Shown: one piece after another, positions 58,574 to 64,000 of the stretch
How the letters are laid out: every line of letters starts with the position of its first letter
Position numbering within the stretch: the stretch's first letter is position 1
Assembly (NCBI RefSeq): GCF_002441855.2
Contig: NZ_CP029487.1
Location: 4,142,349-4,206,348, forward strand
Reading direction: 5' to 3'
Length of the DNA: 64,000 nt
Origin: Eubacterium maltosivorans
GTDB taxonomy: Bacteria > Bacillota > Clostridia > Eubacteriales > Eubacteriaceae
The notes under the pieces: model-generated
What the model saw: the letters and a program-made list of their open reading frames with translations, nothing else
Databases searched by the model: none
What the model was told of the DNA's origin: nothing
Program-made: the position numbers and the translations under genes

Positions 58574-58939
58574 TTATTGCGTAACCGCCGCGCGTCGTTT
58601 CCTCATGCGTTCCGCTGCCTGTCTGCGGGTAATCCGTTTCCGGCAGTCCGGGCAGTATTTGACGCTGTTTGATTTTGATACAAAGAACGTGCCGCACTCG
58701 GTACAACGCTTTTTATCCTCGGTCTTGAAAAGCTCTGCATAGAGCAACTTATCAAGGGGAAGTACGGCGGTCTGAAACCACTTGCATAGAAGTGAATAGG
58801 AAATAAGCTGCGGGCAGACACATTCCTCCCCGTCGTCCAATAAGATACAGTGTCCGCGCTCGCAGTTGCAGCACTCCTTTTTTACAAGGCTGTTGACTTT
58901 CCGGCTCTGTGGCGGCGTGAGCCGCTTACTCCCGGTCAT
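58574..58939 (-). CDS. Cysteine-rich VLP-type protein
   Basis: The 121-residue protein has two cysteine clusters: CCNCERGHC...C.C (about 23-43) and a zinc-ribbon-like CTECGTFF...YCPDC (about 79-99), with a basic tail (KRITRRQAAERMRKRR). This matches the cysteine-rich VLP family found beside conjugation genes in Tn1549-type elements. Zn-mediated nucleic acid binding is likely but not proven. Its ATG overlaps the stop of the upstream gene (4 bp). Confidence 0.8.
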   Translation of the reverse strand: MTGSKRLTPPQSRKVNSLVKKECCNCERGHCILLDDGEECVCPQLISYSLLCKWFQTAVLPLDKLLYAELFKTEDKKRCTECGTFFVSKSNSVKYCPDCRKRITRRQAAERMRKRRAAVTQ

Positions 58940-59148
58940 ACTTCATCAGCGGCGAAAATGGAAAGCTCCGCATACTCGTTTTCTGTTAGTGGGGAAATTT
59001 TCTGTAAGGTGCGTTCTGCAAAGGGACGCATATCCTCGTCCATGAATGGTAGCGCAGTCGTCATATTTTCCATAAGCTGTGCCTTGCTTCCCTCATGGTA
59101 AATACTCAACAGGTTCATTTCTTCAACGGTCAGTCTAATCATGCTCAT
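58936..59148 (-). CDS. Transposon-transfer assisting family protein
   Basis: This 70-residue acidic protein starts MSMIRLTVEEMNLLSIYHEG and matches the small TTRAP family that accompanies conjugative transposons. It overlaps both neighbours by 4 bp, so the three genes are a tightly coupled run. Its molecular role is not known. Confidence 0.8.
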   Translation of the reverse strand: MSMIRLTVEEMNLLSIYHEGSKAQLMENMTTALPFMDEDMRPFAERTLQKISPLTENEYAELSIFAADEV

Positions 59149-60089
59149 ACCTCCAATTCGTGATGTTTTGATTTTGCTGTCTTTTTCGGGAGTTTTGGGG
59201 ATTTTTCTGTTTGTAACTGCGCCCGGACAGAGGGACGGGACTTTTTCATCTCTTTATTCCTCTCGCTTTTATCTATCAGCGCATAAACGCCATGCCTGCC
59301 CTCCAACGTAGAAAAGGAAAGGCTTTTGTAAGGGAGCATGGAAAGCAGCCGTTCCATATCCTTATCCGTTGCCAGTGGAACAAAGTAGGGAGAAAGTTCT
59401 ACCGCACAATGGGTCTTTTCGGGGCTGTCCGGTTCTCCAAGCCCTTTTACATTTTCCACAATCCGGCGGGCTTCTGCTTCAATCCGTCTGTCATGCAGGG
59501 CGGCGATATGTAACTGAAAATCCCCCTGCGTATGCGGTGTTCGTTTTTTCTGCTGTTCCCTCAAAATGCTTTTTAAGGCTTCCGGGTCGTTTGGCTGTGC
59601 TTCAAAACGTATAAACTTTCCAAGCTGCGGGTCAGTGTTCCCGTCAAAATATTGTCCGGCAGGTTTTGTCAGCTCCCCATGCTCATAAATCAGCGTGTAG
59701 TTGTCGGCAGGGATTGATTTTTCGATTACTTCCCGGAAATGCTGCAAATAATCCAGTTCATAAAGATTGCCCTTGATTTTTTCCTGCTCTGTGCCTGTCA
59801 GTTCCACCGCATAGGCAAGGATAGTATCGCGGGTCTGTTCCCCGTAAAACCGCCATGTATTATGCTGCCTTGTGTCCTTTAGAAAAACGTCCCGTTCCCG
59901 GAAGCAGCACGTCCCGGACGGGCGGGAAAACCACAAAAGCCGTTTGTCCTCCGGGACAGGGCTTACCGCCGCTTTCTGCAAAATCTGTTTGTCTATGTCA
60001 AAATCGCTCTGATAAAAAGCGGTATTCTGTTTCATTATGGCTTCAAGGGAAGCGATAACGTCCACATTTTCAAATTTTTGTAACTTCAT
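59145..60089 (-). CDS. Conserved conjugative-element protein, unknown function
   Basis: The 314-residue soluble protein contains no signal peptide or TM. Its C-terminal tail KSRPSVRAQLQTEKSPKLPKK resembles the tail of the giant protein encoded just upstream (PSIRAQLKAAKEQTPKK), so the two may share a small module or origin. Domains could not be named. It is 3 bp from the giant gene and overlaps the TTRAP gene by 4 bp. Confidence 0.65.
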   Translation of the reverse strand: MKLQKFENVDVIASLEAIMKQNTAFYQSDFDIDKQILQKAAVSPVPEDKRLLWFSRPSGTCCFRERDVFLKDTRQHNTWRFYGEQTRDTILAYAVELTGTEQEKIKGNLYELDYLQHFREVIEKSIPADNYTLIYEHGELTKPAGQYFDGNTDPQLGKFIRFEAQPNDPEALKSILREQQKKRTPHTQGDFQLHIAALHDRRIEAEARRIVENVKGLGEPDSPEKTHCAVELSPYFVPLATDKDMERLLSMLPYKSLSFSTLEGRHGVYALIDKSERNKEMKKSRPSVRAQLQTEKSPKLPKKTAKSKHHELEV

Positions 60090-60092
60090 AGG

Positions 60093-63000
60093 TCAGCTCC
60101 TTTCCAAATCCTGTGTTTTCTGTCTTGCCTGTTTCTTTGGTGTCTGTTCTTTCGCTGCTTTAAGCTGCGCCCGGATAGAGGGCTTTTCCTGTTTGGCAGG
60201 CTTGCCACGTTCCTTATCGGTTTTCAATGCTTCGGCGTATTCTGCAAGGGAAATCTGTCCTCCGGCTTTTGCTTTTTCTTCCAGTTCCGCAGCGGTCGGG
60301 GTGTTGTTTATCTGCCCGTCAATCATGTTGTAATTTTGCTCGGTGGTCTGCTCGGCAGCTTTCAAATAGTTTTTCGGCTGCAAAAACTCTGGCACGTCCT
60401 TATACCCCAAGCTGTCTACATAGTGGGCGGTGTCCTGCCCGTTCTGATGAAGCACCACCACGTCGGAAACGGAAAGGCTGTGTCCCTTAAAATCTTTCGG
60501 GTGGTCGATATTGAAGCGGGTGTAAATATCTTCAAGGGACATTCCCGGCGTAAGGGGTGCGGTATAGATAAGCTCATAATTGCCTCTGTCAATGCTGTTT
60601 CCCGCCGCCTGTATGCGGTCGTAAGGCTCAAAGCGCAAGTCCCGCGTTTCTTTGCCGTTCTTTAGCTGATAAATTCCGAAAGTGTCCTCGTTCCCATAGA
60701 GTAAGAGAGCTTCCCTTGATGGCTCGCTTTCCCGTAGTTCTTGCTTCATGGCGTTGTACTCCCGCAGGGCTTCCCATGTTTCCTTTTCCACGCCGAACAA
60801 GCCGCCTTTTTGTGCGTGTGCCTGTAAATCCTCCAAGGTATCAACAAGCCCCTCTGTGCCGTCCTCATAGAGAAGATAAACGGACATATCCTCATGGAAA
60901 AGGCGTTCAGCGGCTTCCTGCTGAAGCGGAAGCATACCGTCCCAAGCATAGCCGTATTCCTGCATATCCTTGACGCTGATTGTAGGGTCTGGCATAGGGA
61001 TTTCCGGCGCGGCGGTCTGCGTCTTTGCGTAAAGCTCCTTGACTTCTCCCTGTGTCAGCTCCCCGGCGGTAAGCTGCGCCATAAGCTCTCGGCATTTCTC
61101 CGGCGTTCCGATATACAAAACGTCGCCTATCTTTGCTTTCCCGTCCTCCTGCGGAATGTAGGCTTGCAGCAGATACAGGTTGTCCCTGCTGTCGCTGCGG
61201 GGATTTGCGTGTACCTTGTAAATGGCTTCCTGTTCGGGCTTTTTCTGCGCCGCTTCTTTTTGCGCCCGGATATGCGCCCGCTGTATCTCGGTAGGCTTTT
61301 CCCCGGTAAAGGGTGCAATCGCCTTGATATAATCAGCCGCATAGTAGGCGTTACTGGTAAGCTGCCGCTGCCATGCCCCTGCTTTGGGCGACCAACGGAA
61401 GCCATTACTTTTTAAGGCTTCCCGCGTGGCTTCGTCCGGCTTATCTTCAAAGAAGATTTGCAGACGGTTCGCTTCGGTGTTTGCTTCCACCTTGCCGCCG
61501 TCAAATTCCCAACCCACAAAACCGATTTCCTTTTGCTGTGAAAGGGATTTGATACGGTCTTTTACGCGCCTGATTTCTGCGCTGTTGTTGGATAACGCCC
61601 AAGTCGCAAAAGGCTTGTCCCCCAAATGCCAACTGCTCGCCATGTCTGCTTTCAGTTTTTCAAGCTGTTCCGGCGACAAATGCGGGCAGCCGTCAAGGGT
61701 CTTATGCTTGCGGTAGTAGGCGTTTACGGCTTTCATGGTTTCCTGCGATTTTTCAAGGTTTTCCAGTTTCTTCTCCAACTTCTGTACTGCCTGCGGGTCG
61801 TCTGCGCTGATACCGCCCATGCCGGTGCTGCGGATTTTATCAAGAAGTCCTTGTATGTCCTGCCATTCCCGGTAATTGCTGTCGCGGGCTGCGTTCTGCT
61901 TTTCTTTCTTCCTTGTGGGGAAGTTAGAGCCGCCCGCAATGAGGATAGAGGGAACACGCGCGTCAATCTCATAGCCTTTGTTCATGTTCGCCGCCAGTTT
62001 CCGGGCGTAAGTGTCAAGCAGGCTGTCGATTTTCTCATGGTACATCGGGTCTACCCGTTGTTTCTGCCTTTCTGCAAGCTGTACGGCTTCATCTACATAG
62101 TGCCTGTATTCAGCCGTCGCGCTGCCTTGCTTATAATCAGAAAAGCTGTTCATATCCTTTGCACGTTTGGCGGCAGCTTCATTGATTGTGTAATAAGGTG
62201 CGGCGGGGGCTGCCTGTCCCGGCTGTGTAGTCTGCGGTGCTTCGCTGTTTGCGCCTGTATCAGCTTCCGGCTCGGTCTGTGCTTCTTTTTCCTGTACCGG
62301 GGCTGTTTCTTCGGGAAGCTCCGGCGCGGCTGCTTCTGCTTCGGGCTGTATGGTAGCTTCCTGTGGGGTCTGTGCCTGTTCGGTGGTCTGTTCCTTATCC
62401 TGTGCCTTTTGGATTTCTGCAAAATGTCCGTCTATGGTATCAATCAGACTTGCGGCGGTGCTGCGGATTGTTTCAAGAGAGCCTTTCAGTTCTGCAAGTT
62501 CTTTTCCGCTGCTCCACCCGGCGATATACCCAAAAGAATAGTCGGACGTATCAAGCCCGTAATGTTGACAGACCGCATAGGCAACGCTTTCCGCCTGTAC
62601 CTCGCGGGTGCGGCGGTCGGGACGTTCCGGCGCGTCTTTGTCTATGTCATGGAGTGTTGCATGGGCGATTTCATGGATTGCGGTCTTGATGTTCTGCAAT
62701 TCGTCCATACCCTCGTTGATAGAGATACGCTTTTCCTCATAATTGCAGCGTCCTTTTACGCCGCCGCTTAGTGCTTCAAATCCCATAGCAAACGGGGAAG
62801 TCCTTTCAAGGGCAGCGAAAAAATCCTGATACTGTTCCACGTCGCCCGTAAGCTCCTTTATCCCAAGGTCGGGCAACTCCTTACCCTCGGTCTGCGACAC
62901 GTCAAAAACAGATACCACACGAAAGGCGGGGATTTGGATTTCCTTTTCCTCGGTAACGGCTTTCCCGTTCTTATCGAAAACAGGCTTTTGCGTGTCCGGG

Positions 63001-63980
63001 TCGATTTTTTCCACCTGTTTCTTAACGGTAAAGGGCGCGGGCGCAAGTATCTTGATAGCTTTTTCTCCCGGCTTTACATGGCGGTCAAATTCCTTTTCCC
63101 ATTGTTTATAGCCTTTTACAAGGTTGCCGCCCTGCATGGCGATAAGGATTGTATTGTTTAGGCTGTAATCATGGAATTTAGACATAGTACGCAGATAGTC
63201 GGCGTAACGGTCGCTTTCATAAATCCCCAAAATGCCCTGTTCCAGTCGGTCGGTAATCTCTTTCATTTTGTCGGCGGGCTTTTCGGAAGATAGGATAATC
63301 GGGAGAACCGGGGGCTGCTCTGTGGCAGTGGTCGGTATGGCTGCGGCAGCGTCAAGGTCTGCCTGTTCCTGCGGCTGCGGCGTTACCCGGTATTCCTCCG
63401 GCACGTCGCGCCCGTCATACCACTGTGTAAAGGTGTTGCGGTTGTTGTAGATATATCCCTGCTCGGTAAATCTGCCCCCGTCATTGATAGCAGCGTCCCG
63501 CCCGTATTCCTCATACATGAAATAATTTTTTGCTTCTTCCGGCAGCTCCAACTCGTCCAGTTCTTCAATCAGATAATGCCCGTAATCTTCCTCGGTTTTT
63601 ACGGACGGATAAATCCAGTAACAGTCAAGGTTTTGTGCAAGGTTTATAATGTCCTGCAAGTCCCTTGTATGGTCGCCGTATGTGATAGCCGCAGCAAATT
63701 TTTCCCGGTCGTCGTCAAACTGCATTTTCAAAAGTTCGCTCAAATAGTTCAGTTCGTCAAGGCTTTCAAGCTCGGTCAATTTCCCTGCCAGTCCTGCAAT
63801 AGAGGACTGGTATTCTGTGATATGCAGTTCCCCGTAGTTTTTGCCGTCTATCCCGATACGGTCAAAGACTTCTTTCAAATGCTCGGCAGTCGTGGGGAAT
63901 GATACCCATTCGCCCGCAGGTCTGCCCTCGGTGTACTTTCCAAGATTAGAAAGATACCCGCTTAAAATCGTTTCTGCCAT
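60093..63980 (-). CDS. Giant anti-restriction fusion protein (ArdA-ArdC-metalloprotease-YodL)
   Basis: This 1295-residue protein has several modules. An ArdA-like N-terminus lies at about 1-190 (GEWVSFPTTAEHLKEVF). An ArdC-like ssDNA-binding segment lies at about 237-335 (LRTMSKFHDYSLNNTILIAMQ). A zinc metalloprotease motif HEIAH is at 436-440. Then follow a long helical region (about 500-760), a GWEFDGGKVEANTEANR / KAGAWQRQLTSNA module (about 825-880) and a YodL-like domain (about 1075-1215). The tail is basic. ArdA mimics DNA to block type I restriction and ArdC protects incoming ssDNA. GAAAGGAG precedes the ATG. Domain names rest on motif recognition. Confidence 0.82.
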   Translation of the reverse strand: MAETILSGYLSNLGKYTEGRPAGEWVSFPTTAEHLKEVFDRIGIDGKNYGELHITEYQSSIAGLAGKLTELESLDELNYLSELLKMQFDDDREKFAAAITYGDHTRDLQDIINLAQNLDCYWIYPSVKTEEDYGHYLIEELDELELPEEAKNYFMYEEYGRDAAINDGGRFTEQGYIYNNRNTFTQWYDGRDVPEEYRVTPQPQEQADLDAAAAIPTTATEQPPVLPIILSSEKPADKMKEITDRLEQGILGIYESDRYADYLRTMSKFHDYSLNNTILIAMQGGNLVKGYKQWEKEFDRHVKPGEKAIKILAPAPFTVKKQVEKIDPDTQKPVFDKNGKAVTEEKEIQIPAFRVVSVFDVSQTEGKELPDLGIKELTGDVEQYQDFFAALERTSPFAMGFEALSGGVKGRCNYEEKRISINEGMDELQNIKTAIHEIAHATLHDIDKDAPERPDRRTREVQAESVAYAVCQHYGLDTSDYSFGYIAGWSSGKELAELKGSLETIRSTAASLIDTIDGHFAEIQKAQDKEQTTEQAQTPQEATIQPEAEAAAPELPEETAPVQEKEAQTEPEADTGANSEAPQTTQPGQAAPAAPYYTINEAAAKRAKDMNSFSDYKQGSATAEYRHYVDEAVQLAERQKQRVDPMYHEKIDSLLDTYARKLAANMNKGYEIDARVPSILIAGGSNFPTRKKEKQNAARDSNYREWQDIQGLLDKIRSTGMGGISADDPQAVQKLEKKLENLEKSQETMKAVNAYYRKHKTLDGCPHLSPEQLEKLKADMASSWHLGDKPFATWALSNNSAEIRRVKDRIKSLSQQKEIGFVGWEFDGGKVEANTEANRLQIFFEDKPDEATREALKSNGFRWSPKAGAWQRQLTSNAYYAADYIKAIAPFTGEKPTEIQRAHIRAQKEAAQKKPEQEAIYKVHANPRSDSRDNLYLLQAYIPQEDGKAKIGDVLYIGTPEKCRELMAQLTAGELTQGEVKELYAKTQTAAPEIPMPDPTISVKDMQEYGYAWDGMLPLQQEAAERLFHEDMSVYLLYEDGTEGLVDTLEDLQAHAQKGGLFGVEKETWEALREYNAMKQELRESEPSREALLLYGNEDTFGIYQLKNGKETRDLRFEPYDRIQAAGNSIDRGNYELIYTAPLTPGMSLEDIYTRFNIDHPKDFKGHSLSVSDVVVLHQNGQDTAHYVDSLGYKDVPEFLQPKNYLKAAEQTTEQNYNMIDGQINNTPTAAELEEKAKAGGQISLAEYAEALKTDKERGKPAKQEKPSIRAQLKAAKEQTPKKQARQKTQDLERS

Positions 63981-64000
63981 GCGTTCACTCCTTTCGTTTT

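Larger units (their letters stand above)
47800..64000. mobile_element. Tn916/Tn1549-superfamily integrative conjugative element, left part (open at right)
   Basis: Int, Xis, ORF8-, ORF7- and ORF9-like genes occur in the Tn916 order. Between ORF7 and ORF9 lies an antimicrobial-peptide transporter module. Then come MobC, relaxase and the Tn1549-type set (Cys-rich VLP, transfer-assisting protein, ArdA-ArdC fusion). The coupling protein and secretion channel genes must lie beyond 64000. The left end is estimated from the Int-binding site at 47848 and the start of the prophage. Confidence 0.88.

Noticed and set aside
61626-62771. 381-codon open frame on the plus strand
   Set aside because: Antisense to the giant ArdA-ArdC protein gene; a composition effect of that gene's codon use.

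Overview
The window looks like a Gram-positive, anaerobic Clostridia-class genome, most likely Eubacterium limosum/callanderi or a close acetogen. This is inferred from gene content (ferredoxin-linked 2-oxoacid oxidation, SipW/TasA surface proteins, Tn916-type conjugative element, Shine-Dalgarno sites of AGGAGG type) and not from a marker gene. No rRNA, tRNA or CRISPR array was seen.

Layout. 1-5.4 kb: MarR regulator, heterodimeric ABC exporter and a cytidylate-kinase-like protein. 5.5-14 kb: XRE regulator, then an apparently complete operon that takes up branched-chain amino acids (BrnQ), deaminates them (Leu/Val dehydrogenase), oxidises the 2-oxoacids with ferredoxin (four-subunit VOR type, plus a P-loop ATPase) and releases the acid through a CoA-transferase. 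14-21 kb: a tyrosine recombinase gene between two perfect 32-bp inverted repeats, next to a surface locus made of a VWA adhesin, a SipW-type signal peptidase, three SipW-cargo (TasA/CalY-like) proteins and a wall-anchored-like protein. This could be a phase-variable surface-fibre switch. 21-43 kb: ordinary chromosomal genes (M18 aminopeptidase, APC permease, AI-2E family, DegV, MarR/MerR/AraC regulators, peroxiredoxin, a TIR-domain protein, Na/Pi cotransporter with Pho box, MmcQ, VOC, cupin). Among them are two decayed stretches: a GGDEF protein remnant and a three-gene FAD oxidoreductase / alkyl-DHAP-synthase-like / FGGY kinase remnant. Two further frameshifted membrane-protein genes also occur. 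A recurrent terminator hairpin with a conserved CGGC-N5-GCCG core closes many units here.

43.2-47.8 kb: an integrated filamentous phage (inovirus) with IS30-type transposase, HUH replication protein, Zot-like ATPase, small membrane protein and a pIII-like adsorption protein. No major coat gene was recognised.

47.8-64 kb: the integrase end of a Tn916/Tn1549-superfamily conjugative element (Int, Xis, ORF7/8/9-type regulators, MobC, relaxase, transfer-associated small proteins and a giant ArdA-ArdC anti-restriction fusion). It carries a CprABC/LanFEG-type antimicrobial-peptide transporter with its own two-component system and a striking 4 x 11-bp operator array. The element runs off the right edge.
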